Assembly: GCA_965218235.1 (NCBI GenBank)
Contig: OZ244595.1
Coordinates: 1,736,001 to 1,800,000, forward strand
Length of the DNA: 64,000 nt
Source of the DNA: CADCWK01 sp965218235
GTDB taxonomy: Bacteria; Chloroflexota; Chloroflexia; Thermomicrobiales; UBA6265
Reading direction: 5' to 3'
The notes under the pieces were generated by a model. That model ran no database searches. It had not been told where the DNA came from and worked only from the letters and a program-made list of their open reading frames with translations. Position numbers and translations under genes: made by a program. Below, piece after piece: positions 51,284 through 59,777 of this stretch; position 1 is the stretch's first letter, and each line of letters begins with the position of its first letter.

Positions 51284-51451
51284 ATGAGACACCGACCCGG
51301 ACGTCCGAGCCAGCCGGAGATGACGATCGAGACGCCGGATGGCAATGGTTTCGGTGTGTCCTTCCGAATGACGACGACCGGGACTACCACCATGATGAGC
51401 ACAACCCGGATCGGGATTACCGAGCCTGCGGTCGTGGTCTTCAGAAGGTAG
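51284..51451 (+). CDS. Thr/Met/Ile-rich leader peptide of the aspartate-kinase operon
   Basis: This is a 55-codon frame (alternative start ATG 51368, giving 27 residues). From 51368 the codons read Met, Thr x3, Gly, Thr x3, Met x2, Ser, Thr x2, Arg, Ile, Gly, Ile, Thr. So 14 of 18 consecutive codons are Thr, Met or Ile, three end products of the aspartate pathway. The frame ends at TAG 51451, 35 bases before a terminator hairpin and about 190 bases before aspartate kinase. Either the predicted transcript starts at ATG 51284 (leaderless) or ribosomes enter internally; no strong ribosome site precedes 51368. It is interpreted as an attenuation control peptide like ThrL, not as a functional protein. 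Confidence 0.65.
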   Translation: MRHRPGRPSQPEMTIETPDGNGFGVSFRMTTTGTTTMMSTTRIGITEPAVVVFRR

Positions 51452-51519
51452 CGAGCGGGGCGCAACCAACTGAGAGACGACGAGCAGGCGGGAGGCGACA
51501 AGCCCCCGCCTTTCCGTTT
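51424..51519 (+). promoter_or_regulatory. Attenuator: competing antiterminator and terminator hairpins before lysC
   Basis: The terminator has AGGCGGG-(A)-GGC (51486-51496) pairing with GCC-CCCGCCT (51502-51511), with a 5-base loop and the tail TTCCGTTTG. An alternative stem pairs GCCTGC (51424-51429) with GCAGGC (51484-51489) and GTCGT (51431-51435) with ACGAC (51477-51481). It consumes the 5' side of the terminator stem. Its left arm lies inside the leader-peptide codons just after the Thr/Met/Ile run. A ribosome stalled on those codons would leave this arm free (antitermination). One reading through to the stop would cover it (termination). Confidence 0.6.
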
Positions 51520-51642
51520 GTCCCATGATCGTCATTGTCCAGGTTCAGGCAACAGCGAGGCGACTGCCATGACGACGTATGATCGCGGGCACGACGGGTA
51601 TTCGAACGGCGTCGAACCCGGCCGAGACGAGGGGTGACCGCG

Positions 51643-53094
51643 ATGATCGTGCTCAAGTTCGGCGGGACCTCCGTCGCCAATGCGGAGCGGGTTCGGGAAT
51701 CGGCTCGGATCGTCGTCACGCAGGCCGCGCCGCGCGTCATCGTCGTCTCGGCCGCCAGCGGGGTGACGAACCTGCTGCTGGACGCCGCCCGGGCCGCCGC
51801 CGCTGGGAGCGTCCGGTCATCGGGCCGGGCCGTGGCCACGATCCATGAGATCCACGGCGAGGTCCTCCACGGTCTGTCCAAGGAGCAGGAGCGCGACGGA
51901 ACCGGGGTCACGATCGACCAGCTCCATGCCCAGCTGGACGTGACGCTCATGGAGATCGTCCAGGCTGGCGAGCTCAGTAGTCGGCACTCCGACCGAATCG
52001 TCTCGTTTGGCGAGAAGTCGATGAGCGTGCTGATGGCGGCGACGCTGCGCGACCGGGGAGTACCGGCCGACCATGTCTTCGCCGACACGGTGGTCGGGAC
52101 CGATGACCGCTACGGCGGTGCCCGGCTCGACCGCGCCCGGACCCGCGCCAACGCCCAGGCGATCATCCGCCCCCTGCTCGACCGCGGCCGGACGGTCGTC
52201 GTGACCGGCTTCATCGGCCATGCCCCGGATGGCTCGACGACGACGCTCGGTCGCGGCGGCTCCGACTACAGCGCGACGATCCTGGGGGCGGCGCTCGACG
52301 CCGACGAGGTCCAGATCTGGACCGACGTACCCGGCGTCCTCAGCGCCGATCCCCGTCAGGTCGCCCAGGCCCGCGTCGTCCCGCAGATCAGCTACGAGGA
52401 GGCGCAGGAGCTCGCTCACTTCGGCGCCAGGGTCCTCCACCCCCGGACGATCAGGCCGGCGGTCGCCCGGAACATCCCGGTCCGGATCCTGTCGACCTAC
52501 GAGGCGGACAAGCCCGGAACCGTCGTCACGCGCGAGCCGCTCGGCGACGGGATCAAGGCGGTGACGGCGCTCAAGGGGCTGCTCCTCCTGACGATCGACG
52601 TTCAGGAGATGGAGGATCTGGCCGGTGCCGCGGCCGGCGTCTTCACGACCCTCCACGCCGACGGAGCCGAGGTCGCCTTCGCCGCCCAGGCATCGTCGCG
52701 GCGGCGGATGACCTATCTCGTCGACCAGGTGACCGGCGGTTGCGAGCGGCTCCGGGCCCGGATCCAGACGGTCGTCGAGGAGTTCGAGGCCGAGGTCAAC
52801 TGCACCGAGGACGTCGCGCTCGTCGCCGCGGTCGGAGCAGGAGCCGCCGGGCAGCCGGCCACGATCGGCAAGATGCTCGGCACGCTGGAACGGGAAGGGA
52901 TCCCCGTCCTGGCACTCAATCAGCAGGACGCCAACGTCGCCCTCGTCGCGGCCGTCCCCGAGGCGACCGCCCAGGCGGCGGTGGTGGCACTGCACCGGGA
53001 ACTGGTCGAAGCCACGATCCCGGCGCCGGTCCATACGCAGCAGCGCCGCCGGCGCCGCGGCTCCCCGCTGGACGAACCAATCCGCGTCGGCTGA
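51643..53094 (+). CDS. lysC: Aspartate kinase
   Basis: This 483-residue enzyme phosphorylates aspartate, the first step to lysine, threonine, methionine and isoleucine. Key motifs are KFGGTSV at residues 5-11, FGEKSMS, the substrate loop TTTLGRGGSDYSA and the regulatory ACT pair near residues 310-450 (TIDVQEMEDLAGAAAGVF, later VALVAAVGAG and QQDANVALV). The architecture is the LysC/ThrA N-terminal type with C-terminal ACT domains for feedback inhibition. ATG 51643 follows GAGGGGTGA; a GTG at 51634 lies within that site. It is followed by asd 63 bases downstream. Leader codons point to control by Thr, Met and Ile supply. Confidence 0.95.
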   Translation: MIVLKFGGTSVANAERVRESARIVVTQAAPRVIVVSAASGVTNLLLDAARAAAAGSVRSSGRAVATIHEIHGEVLHGLSKEQERDGTGVTIDQLHAQLDVTLMEIVQAGELSSRHSDRIVSFGEKSMSVLMAATLRDRGVPADHVFADTVVGTDDRYGGARLDRARTRANAQAIIRPLLDRGRTVVVTGFIGHAPDGSTTTLGRGGSDYSATILGAALDADEVQIWTDVPGVLSADPRQVAQARVVPQISYEEAQELAHFGARVLHPRTIRPAVARNIPVRILSTYEADKPGTVVTREPLGDGIKAVTALKGLLLLTIDVQEMEDLAGAAAGVFTTLHADGAEVAFAAQASSRRRMTYLVDQVTGGCERLRARIQTVVEEFEAEVNCTEDVALVAAVGAGAAGQPATIGKMLGTLEREGIPVLALNQQDANVALVAAVPEATAQAAVVALHRELVEATIPAPVHTQQRRRRRGSPLDEPIRVG

Positions 53095-53157
53095 GCGCCG
53101 TTGCCGCCGCTTCAATGACGACTCAGATGCCCCGTCGCGGGGTCAGGAGAATCAGTG

Positions 53158-54216
53158 ATGACAGATCAACGCATCCCGTGCGCGGTCCTCGGAGCGACGG
53201 GCAACGTCGGCCAGCGCTTCGTCCAACTGCTGGACCGGCACCCATGGTTCCGGCCGACCGAGCTGGTCGCCTCCGAACGCAGCGCGGGGCGACCCTACCG
53301 CGAAGCAGCCGACTGGCGGGTCGATGCCGAGATGCCGGATTCGGTCCGGGATCTCACCGTCCGGAGCTACGACGACAACCTCGACAGCCCGGTCGTCTTC
53401 TCGGCCCTGCCTGGAGAGGTCGCCGGGGCGATCGAGCAGCGCATGGCGCGGGACGGCCACGCTGTCCTGACCAACACCAGCACGCACCGGATGGAACCCG
53501 ACGTCCCGCTGATGATCGCCGAGGTCAATCCGGACCATGCCGCGGCGATCGCCCATCAGCAGGCCCGGCGCGACTGGTCCGGCTTCATCGTCGCCAACGC
53601 CAACTGCTCGGCGATCCATCTGACGCTGGCGCTGAAACCGGTCCACGCCGCCTTTGGCCTCGAGGCGGTCATGGTCACGACGCTCCAGGCTGTCTCGGGA
53701 GCGGGGTATCCGGGTGTCCCATCGATGGACATGATCGACAACGTCGTCCCCTTCATCGGCAACGAGGAGGAGAAACTGGAGACCGAGCCGCGCAAGATGC
53801 TCGGTCAGTACCGGGACGGCCAGTTCATCGACGCGGACTTCACCCTGAGCACGACCTGCACGCGGGTCGCCGTACGGGACGGACACACCGAGAGCGTCAA
53901 CATGCGGCTCCGGATCGCCGCGACACCCGACGATGTGATCGACGCGATGGAGCGGTTCCAGGCCGCGCCGCAGCTGCTCGGCCTCCCGTCCGCTCCACGC
54001 CGCCCGATCGTCGTTCGCCGTGAGCAGAACCGGCCCCAGCCGGTGCTCGACCGCGAGGTGGAGGGCGGCATGGCGTCGGTCGTCGGTCGGGTTCGGGTCT
54101 GTCCCCTAATGGGAATCAAGTTCGTGGTCCTGGGCCACAACACGCTGCGCGGTGCCGCCGGTGCCAGTATCCTCAACGCCGAACTGCTCAATGCCCAGGG
54201 AATGCTGCCGGACTGA
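53158..54216 (+). CDS. asd: Aspartate-semialdehyde dehydrogenase
   Basis: This 352-residue enzyme reduces aspartyl phosphate to aspartate semialdehyde with NADPH. The Rossmann motif VLGATGNVGQRFV is at residues about 10-22, and the catalytic cysteine is in ANANCSAIHL (C150). The substrate region SGAGYPGVPSMDMIDNVVPFI and the catalytic-His region (TRVAVRDGHTESVN) follow. The sequence is of the archaeal/fungal-like class rather than the E. coli class. ATG 53158 has AGGAGAA 7 bases upstream. It forms an operon with lysC and is followed by a strong terminator. Confidence 0.94.
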   Translation: MTDQRIPCAVLGATGNVGQRFVQLLDRHPWFRPTELVASERSAGRPYREAADWRVDAEMPDSVRDLTVRSYDDNLDSPVVFSALPGEVAGAIEQRMARDGHAVLTNTSTHRMEPDVPLMIAEVNPDHAAAIAHQQARRDWSGFIVANANCSAIHLTLALKPVHAAFGLEAVMVTTLQAVSGAGYPGVPSMDMIDNVVPFIGNEEEKLETEPRKMLGQYRDGQFIDADFTLSTTCTRVAVRDGHTESVNMRLRIAATPDDVIDAMERFQAAPQLLGLPSAPRRPIVVRREQNRPQPVLDREVEGGMASVVGRVRVCPLMGIKFVVLGHNTLRGAAGASILNAELLNAQGMLPD

Positions 54217-54278
54217 CGTTTCGGCCCGACGTGACAGTCTGAAACGGCCGAGCTGGACCCGACCGCAACCCCGTGCGA

Positions 54279-54317
54279 ACGACCCCCGCTGGAGCGGCGA
54301 GGGAGGGTCGTCTTTTG
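54279..54317 (+). terminator. Rho-independent terminator of lysC-asd
   Basis: ACGACCC (54279-54285) pairs with GGGTCGT (54305-54311), with an inner stem CCGCT-GG-AGCGG (54286-54297), followed by CTTTTG. Confidence 0.8.
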
Positions 54318-54372
54318 TCGAACGACCTAATGAGTCACCGATCTGGTCGTTCGGTTTTCTCCTATGTCCTGG

Positions 54373-54419
54373 TTGTCGCACGGTTAGGTTACCAGTACAC
54401 TTTCGAAATCGTTACGATT
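54373..54419 (+). promoter_or_regulatory. Promoter and operator of the MarR gene
   Basis: TTGTCG (54373-54378), 17-base spacer, TACACT (54396-54401). The inverted repeat AATCG-TTA-CGATT (54407-54419) covers the expected transcript start, as for an autoregulated MarR gene. Confidence 0.55.
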
Positions 54420-54452
54420 CGCATCACAGTCGAATCCGAACAGGCAGGACAG

Positions 54453-55034
54453 ATGCCCTACGACACGCAGTCCGTCGAGGTCCAGGCGGAGAACTCGAGT
54501 GGGCGCGACATCACGGCCGACGACGCCGTTCGCATCGAACAGGTGCTCTATGCACTGCCCGATCTCTGGCAGGCCTACCAACGCCGAATCCTTAGACAGC
54601 GACACTTCAACGGCGTGACGACCGGGCAGGTGCGCCTGCTCATCGCCCTCATGCGTCACGCGCCCTGCTCGGTTGGGACGGTCGCCAACGCGCTGAATAT
54701 CTCGATGGGCGCGGCCAGTGAGAGCGTCGACAAGCTGGTCGAGCTCAGCTACATCACGCGCAAACACAGCAGGATCGACCGGCGGCAAGTCATCCTCGAC
54801 CTGACGAGCGAGGCTCGCGACATCGCGGCGTCGGTCCGGGAGATGCGGATCAACCAGATATCCGACGTCTTCGCGCAGATGACTCCAGAGGAGCGGGACG
54901 GATTCATCAAAGGGTTGAACCTGTACCGTGACGTCCTGGCGAACTTCCCGCTGGTCGCCGACGAACCGGCCAGTGCCAGTCCGCCCGAGAACGGGAGTGT
55001 CGTCGATCCGGGAGCGACCGAGGCGGCTCGATAG
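54453..55034 (+). CDS. MarR-family transcriptional regulator
   Basis: This 193-residue winged-helix regulator has dimerisation helices at both ends and the DNA-binding domain at about residues 50-115: TTGQVRLLIALMRHAPCSVGTVANALNISMGAASESVDKLVELSYITRKHSRIDRRQVILDLT, which contains the recognition helix and the D-R-R wing. The last 25 residues are a disordered Pro/Gly tail. ATG 54453 is preferred (GGCAGGAC upstream); the frame is open upstream to 54273, across the promoter. It probably represses its own promoter. The ligand is unknown. Confidence 0.85.
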   Translation: MPYDTQSVEVQAENSSGRDITADDAVRIEQVLYALPDLWQAYQRRILRQRHFNGVTTGQVRLLIALMRHAPCSVGTVANALNISMGAASESVDKLVELSYITRKHSRIDRRQVILDLTSEARDIAASVREMRINQISDVFAQMTPEERDGFIKGLNLYRDVLANFPLVADEPASASPPENGSVVDPGATEAAR

Positions 55035-55195
55035 CCAGCCGCACCGGCATGCTCACTCTCTGGACGCTCGACCCACTGGACCGGATCCTTCTCGCCGATC
55101 ATTGTGACCGACCGCAAGGCAACTCCCTCGAGTTGACCGCAACTTGACCGCTCCAGCCCGATTGGTTTGGCCATCGATCCTGCCGATATCGACGA

Positions 55196-56365
55196 CTACT
55201 TTGACGCCCCCGCGCGTTGGCGCTGGAGAGCGACTCGGTCGACGCCGGTCTTCAGCTCGGCCCGCAGCCGGAGATTGTCGATGATCATCGCACGGGAGAG
55301 GACGCCCACCGGACGCCCGTCGCGAACCACCGGAACCTGCGAAACGCCACGCTCCGTCATCACCTGGAGTGCCTCGGTAAGCGGGGTATCGGGGCCGACG
55401 GCCACAACCCGCGTCCAGGGCACCATCGCCTGGTTGGCGGGAACCCAGTCCCAGCGCTCCCTCGGCGTCCGGACGATGTCCGTCAGGCTCAGGATTCCGC
55501 GAGGGACGCCGTCATCCGTAACGACGAAGAACCGCTCACCCATCCCAAGCACGCGCTCGTCGACGATCTGACGAATCATCTGCCGGCTGGACACCATCTG
55601 AATATGGTCATCCATCGCCTGGTGCGTCGTCACGTCATTGAGGAGGGCGTTCATCCCGGATTGGGCGCCGACGAGACCCGAGTTTCCCTGGATGAACCAG
55701 CCGATCGCCAGCAGCCAAAGTCCAGGAAGGAATTGACCCTGGAGGATCAGAAGGACGGCGATCGTGAAGAGCACGAAGCCGACGATCTGGCCACTCTGGG
55801 CGGCGCGGACGTTCGCCCGATCCTTGCTGCCGGTGCGCTGCCAGACGGCGGCCCGCAGGATCCGGCCGCCATCCAGGGGGTAGCCCGGAATGAGATTGAA
55901 GAGGGCCAAAAGGAGATTCGCGACGCCGAGGTAAATTAGCGGTGCCTGAATGACCGGCTGGTCGACCGCCGTCGCCAGCAGCCCGAGCAGCAGAAAGGCG
56001 ACGGCGAGCACGAAGCTGACGGCCGGTCCGGCCGCGGCGATCCGCAGTTCGGACTTCGCGGTGTCCGACTCGCTACCGAGTTCCGCGATTCCGCCGAAGA
56101 CGAGGAGCGTGATCCGCTTGACCTCAACCCCGAGGCGCTGGGCGACGATCGCATGACCGAACTCATGAGCCAGGATCGAGGCGATGTAGAGGGCGGCGGT
56201 GACGGCTCCGATCAGCCACTGCGCTCCGGGACCGAGGTCCGGATAGGCCTCAGGCGACAAGCCCGACGCGATTGACCATGCCAGCAGGACGAAGATGATC
56301 GCGAGGCTCCAGTGCAGGAAGATCGGGATGCCCCGGAAGATACCCAGGCGAAACGATGAACCCAC
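55196..56365 (-). CDS. Site-2 protease (M50) with C-terminal CBS domains
   Basis: This 389-residue intramembrane zinc metalloprotease has SILAHEFGHAIVAQRLG (HExxH, about residue 66) and LFNLIPGYPLDGGRILRA, with the third ligand Asp, within about six helices. Two CBS domains follow (residues about 250-375; MDDHIQMVSSRQMIRQIV... and VVAVGPDTPLTEALQVMTERGVSQVPVV), which usually sense adenine nucleotides. S2P enzymes cleave membrane-anchored regulators such as anti-sigma factors or pro-sigma factors. No such substrate is adjacent. Length and order match the SpoIVFB-like/CBS-type S2P class. Confidence 0.92.
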   Translation of the reverse strand: MGSSFRLGIFRGIPIFLHWSLAIIFVLLAWSIASGLSPEAYPDLGPGAQWLIGAVTAALYIASILAHEFGHAIVAQRLGVEVKRITLLVFGGIAELGSESDTAKSELRIAAAGPAVSFVLAVAFLLLGLLATAVDQPVIQAPLIYLGVANLLLALFNLIPGYPLDGGRILRAAVWQRTGSKDRANVRAAQSGQIVGFVLFTIAVLLILQGQFLPGLWLLAIGWFIQGNSGLVGAQSGMNALLNDVTTHQAMDDHIQMVSSRQMIRQIVDERVLGMGERFFVVTDDGVPRGILSLTDIVRTPRERWDWVPANQAMVPWTRVVAVGPDTPLTEALQVMTERGVSQVPVVRDGRPVGVLSRAMIIDNLRLRAELKTGVDRVALQRQRAGASK

Positions 56366-56425
56366 GGCGACCCGACCCCTTTCGACCCCATCCCGGTCCA
56401 GCTGACGGGCCTCGCGGATGAGTCT

Positions 56426-56704
56426 TTATGCGACGACGACGCCGTGCCAGAACGCGACATGATCCTTGATCTGGGCAGCCTCTGGCTTGGGGGCCGGGTA
56501 GTACCAGGCGGCGTCCTCATTGGTCTTCCCGTCGACCGAGATCGAGTAGTAACTCGCCTCGCCCTTCCAGGGACAGGTGCTATGCGTTCCACTCTCGACG
56601 ATGACCGACGGGTCGAGCGTGGTCAGCGGAAAATAATGGTTGCCTTCGACGACGACCGTCTCGTCACTCTCGGCGATCGTCTTGCCGTTCCAGGATGCCT
56701 TCAC
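56426..56704 (-). CDS. DUF427 domain protein
   Basis: This 92-residue single-domain protein matches DUF427: MKASWNGKTIAESDETVVVEGNHYFP, then STCPWKGEASYYSISVDGK and AAWYYPAPKPEAAQIKDHVAFW. The W-K-G and Y-Y-P-x-P motifs are family hallmarks. The start is GTG 56704 with AGAGGG 8 bases upstream. The biochemical role of DUF427 is unknown to me. Confidence 0.88.
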   Translation of the reverse strand: MKASWNGKTIAESDETVVVEGNHYFPLTTLDPSVIVESGTHSTCPWKGEASYYSISVDGKTNEDAAWYYPAPKPEAAQIKDHVAFWHGVVVA

Positions 56705-56780
56705 TGCGCAGACCCTCTTTCGATTGGATGGATTTCGATTGACCGGACATGACATGCCGTCTGGAACCAAAAGCGCGCAA

Positions 56781-57524
56781 TCAACGCGCCACGGCGGGAT
56801 CGAGTTGACGGACCGTCCCATCGCCACCGGCGACGTAGGCGGCGTGAGCGATTCCGAGGAACAGACCATGATCGACGACGCCCGTGGTCGTTTTGATGGC
56901 CAGCGCCGTGGCAGCCGGCTCGGCCAGCGGACCGGTCGCGCAGTCGATGATCAGGTTCTGACTGTCGGTACGGTACGAAGTGGACGACACATCCGCGACC
57001 CCGGCGGTCAGTCGCAGGCGCGGGTGGAGACCAAGGGCTTCGAGACGGGCCAGCGTTCCCGCCCACCCCAGTGCGACGACTTCCACTGGCAGTGGCATCC
57101 GGCTCCCCAGTCGCGTGACCAGTTTGGCCTCGCCGGCGATCAGAACGAATCGCGCGCAGGACAGGGCGACGAGTTTCTCGAACAGCAGCGCCCCACCCCG
57201 CCCCTTTGTCGCGTTGAGCGCCGGGTCGATCTCGTCAGCACCATCCAGTCCGACCTGAATGGTGTCGCCGGAATCCAGCACGTCGTCGAGGGTCCGAACT
57301 CGGATCCCGATCGAACGGGCCAGGTCGGCGGTGCGCTGGCTGGTCGGGACGCCGACGATGCTCAACCCCTCCGCGACCCGCCGACCGAGCTCCCGAACCA
57401 GGGCCTCCGCCGTCGAGCCAGTCCCGAGGCCGACGAGCATGCCCTCCTGGACCTCATCAGCCGCCACCTGAGCCAGGGCGGTCAGGGCCGGATCCGGTTG
57501 AGGTACGGCCGAACTACTGGTCAT
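56781..57524 (-). CDS. rpiA: Ribose-5-phosphate isomerase A
   Basis: This 247-residue enzyme interconverts ribose 5-phosphate and ribulose 5-phosphate. Motifs: MLVGLGTGSTAEALVREL (phosphate loop), VGLDGADEIDPALNATKGRGGALLFEKLVA (catalytic Asp/Glu/Lys region) and TDSQNLIIDC near the C-terminus. It is the last gene of the minus-strand pentose-phosphate operon. Its ATG (57524) overlaps the end of pgl, indicating coupling. Confidence 0.95.
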   Translation of the reverse strand: MTSSSAVPQPDPALTALAQVAADEVQEGMLVGLGTGSTAEALVRELGRRVAEGLSIVGVPTSQRTADLARSIGIRVRTLDDVLDSGDTIQVGLDGADEIDPALNATKGRGGALLFEKLVALSCARFVLIAGEAKLVTRLGSRMPLPVEVVALGWAGTLARLEALGLHPRLRLTAGVADVSSTSYRTDSQNLIIDCATGPLAEPAATALAIKTTTGVVDHGLFLGIAHAAYVAGGDGTVRQLDPAVAR

Positions 57525-58311
57525 TCGACGCGGCCGACTGGCGGGCGAGGTCGGTAGCGGCGGCCTCATCGACCAGCCAGAGCAGTTCGCCATCCGTCGG
57601 TCGGATGATCTGCGACGGCAGGGTATCGACATCGACCGGACCGTCCAGCACCTTCGCAAGGGTCTCGGCCTTGCCGGAGCCACCGACCAGGAAGGCGACG
57701 CGTTGAGCGGCGTTGACGACCGGCGCGGTCAGCGTGAGTCGGGTGGTGTCGAGCTTCGGAACATAGTTGGCGACGACGAAGCGCTCCGTTTCATGGATCG
57801 CGGCCGTGCCGGGGAAGAGCGACAGGGTGTGCCCGTCGTCACCCATGCCAAGGAAGACGAGATCGAAGCGCGGCGCGACATCGGTCTCGTTGAAGACCGT
57901 TTTGAGCTGGGTAGCGTACATCTCAGCGGCAAGGCCGGCGTCGCGGACCGTGGTCGGAAACGGATTGATTCGGCTCGGCTCGACGTCGACCGTGTCGAGG
58001 AACGTGCGGCGTGCCTCACCGGAGTTACTTTCCGGGTTGTCCTCCGGGACGAAACGCTCATCGCCCCAGAAGAACTCGATGTTCCGCCACGGGATCGTCT
58101 CCTGGTACGGCGGCCCGGCCAGCAGCTGCCCCATCCGTTTTGGGGTGGATCCCCCCGAGAGGGCGATGTAGGCATGACCAGTCGCACTCGCCACCGTCTC
58201 GGCCAGGAGTGCGGCCGCGGCCTGAGCCAGTGCCTCGCCGTCGGCATAGACCCGGACCGTCCCTCGCGGTCCGTAGTCGATCGTCCTGGTTGGAACCCCG
58301 GTCACACTCAT
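57514..58311 (-). CDS. pgl: 6-phosphogluconolactonase
   Basis: This 265-residue enzyme hydrolyses 6-phosphogluconolactone in the oxidative pentose-phosphate pathway. It shows ALSGGSTPKRMGQLLA, EFFWGDERFVPEDNPESN and FLGMGDDGHTLSLFPGT, the DevB/SOL-type pgl motifs. ATG 58311 has GGGAGTG 5-6 bases upstream. An ATG at 58371 just before the opcA stop is a weaker alternative. It lies between opcA and rpiA. Confidence 0.94.
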   Translation of the reverse strand: MSVTGVPTRTIDYGPRGTVRVYADGEALAQAAAALLAETVASATGHAYIALSGGSTPKRMGQLLAGPPYQETIPWRNIEFFWGDERFVPEDNPESNSGEARRTFLDTVDVEPSRINPFPTTVRDAGLAAEMYATQLKTVFNETDVAPRFDLVFLGMGDDGHTLSLFPGTAAIHETERFVVANYVPKLDTTRLTLTAPVVNAAQRVAFLVGGSGKAETLAKVLDGPVDVDTLPSQIIRPTDGELLWLVDEAAATDLARQSAASNDQ

Positions 58312-58372
58312 TGCGCACTCCCTGTCAGGTAGGGCGGTTCGCCCGTTCGGCGATTCGACCGTCGAGTTCATG

Positions 58373-59644
58373 TCAGCGGCGCGCGAAGGCCGTCGCGACG
58401 GTGGCGAGTGCGTCGGCGAAGACCGAATCATGCCCCGGACCCTGCAACACGCGCTCGAGGAGGGCCGAGTCTCCGCTGTCCTGGACGACGACGTGCCGGG
58501 TCATGGGTTGATGGCCCGGCACTGTCGAGGTCGTGACGAGCTCGCGCTCATTGAACTGCTCGACGAGGTAGGAACTCGTCGCCGCGCCAGTCGAGAGAAT
58601 GGCGACGCTGGCGATACCCGATGCCGACGCCCGTGGTGCCACCGGCTGGAGTCGCACCACGACCGGGAAGGGTTGGCGGGAGGTGAAGACGAGCCTTAAC
58701 CCTGCTGAGGTTCTGGTCGCATCACCATCGAGTCGCCAGCCGAGCCGGGAGGCCAGCCAGCCGACCAGCAGGATCGCGCTGGCCTGACCGGCGCTCTGGC
58801 CCGGCGCCGGATCGACAACGTACTCGATCGTGACGGCATTGACCGACGTCAGGGCATCCGGGTGCGGCGGAGCATCGTAGAACTGGGCGATCAGGTTCCG
58901 CCAGTCGAGCAGGCGCGACCAGGCCATGTCGACGAGCACAGTCGAACTCCGTCCTGGCTGGGCGTCGAGGGTGGAGAGGCTCATCAGCCCTCGGGCGACG
59001 TCGCCGAAGACGGCGGAGTCGACGATCACGCGGTCGCTGCTCGCGGCGAGGTCCCGGAACATCCCGAGGTCGTACTGGAGATCGCCCAGCCACCACAGCA
59101 CGATCGGAAGATCTGGCACACAGAGCGGAACGGCGGTGCTGGCCGGGTTGCCCAGGCGCCGGGGACCACCGGTTATGGTCACCGACTCGAAGTGCCCGAC
59201 GTGCGGGCCACCGGAATCGGCCGGAATGAGACGCGTCGTAATGGTCAGGGGACCGTCATCCACGGCCGTGGAGGGCGGGAGCCGGTCCAGGGCGGGGTCC
59301 GATGCGACGGTGATCGCCCGGGTCGGGTAATGCGTCTGGAGACTATCAATCGCCACCGTGGCCCGGTCGGCCTGGGCCGCCGATCGGGCACAGGTCAGGA
59401 GACTGGTCGTGTTGGTCCGGGCGTAGGAGCCCGGCCCGGTCGCCAGATCGGACTGATCGAGTTCACCAACGGTGCGGTTGATCCCGCTGAGCCGACGAGG
59501 GCGGGGACCGTTGAGCCGGAGCCAGAGCCCGGTCAGCCGGGAGTTGATCCGGTTGGCGTCGACGATGGTAGCCCGCCAGGTTTCGGACGGCGTCAGGTCG
59601 CGAACGATCGAGGAAGAGGTACGGCGATCCGTCGAACTGATCAT
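58373..59644 (-). CDS. opcA: Glucose-6-phosphate dehydrogenase assembly protein OpcA
   Basis: This 423-residue protein matches OpcA, which in cyanobacteria and actinobacteria promotes oligomerisation and activity of glucose-6-phosphate dehydrogenase. Recognisable parts are ARTNTTSLLTCARS near residue 80, VPLCVPDLPIVLWWLGDL near 175 and STVLVDMAWSRLLDWRNLIAQFYD near 235. The tail is Ala-rich. Its place directly downstream of zwf in the operon supports the assignment. Redox control through OpcA is described for cyanobacteria and is only a possibility here. Confidence 0.88.
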   Translation of the reverse strand: MISSTDRRTSSSIVRDLTPSETWRATIVDANRINSRLTGLWLRLNGPRPRRLSGINRTVGELDQSDLATGPGSYARTNTTSLLTCARSAAQADRATVAIDSLQTHYPTRAITVASDPALDRLPPSTAVDDGPLTITTRLIPADSGGPHVGHFESVTITGGPRRLGNPASTAVPLCVPDLPIVLWWLGDLQYDLGMFRDLAASSDRVIVDSAVFGDVARGLMSLSTLDAQPGRSSTVLVDMAWSRLLDWRNLIAQFYDAPPHPDALTSVNAVTIEYVVDPAPGQSAGQASAILLVGWLASRLGWRLDGDATRTSAGLRLVFTSRQPFPVVVRLQPVAPRASASGIASVAILSTGAATSSYLVEQFNERELVTTSTVPGHQPMTRHVVVQDSGDSALLERVLQGPGHDSVFADALATVATAFARR

Positions 59645-59777
59645 GTCTCGCTCATCGTTCCTGCCCGGCTGCCTCGGTCGACACTGCGGAGCCGAATGCC
59701 GAGCGACAGGACTGGACAGCTCTCGGGGAACCGAGTGTCATCGCCAGCCGGCTGCGGGGTTGGACGATCCGATATCG

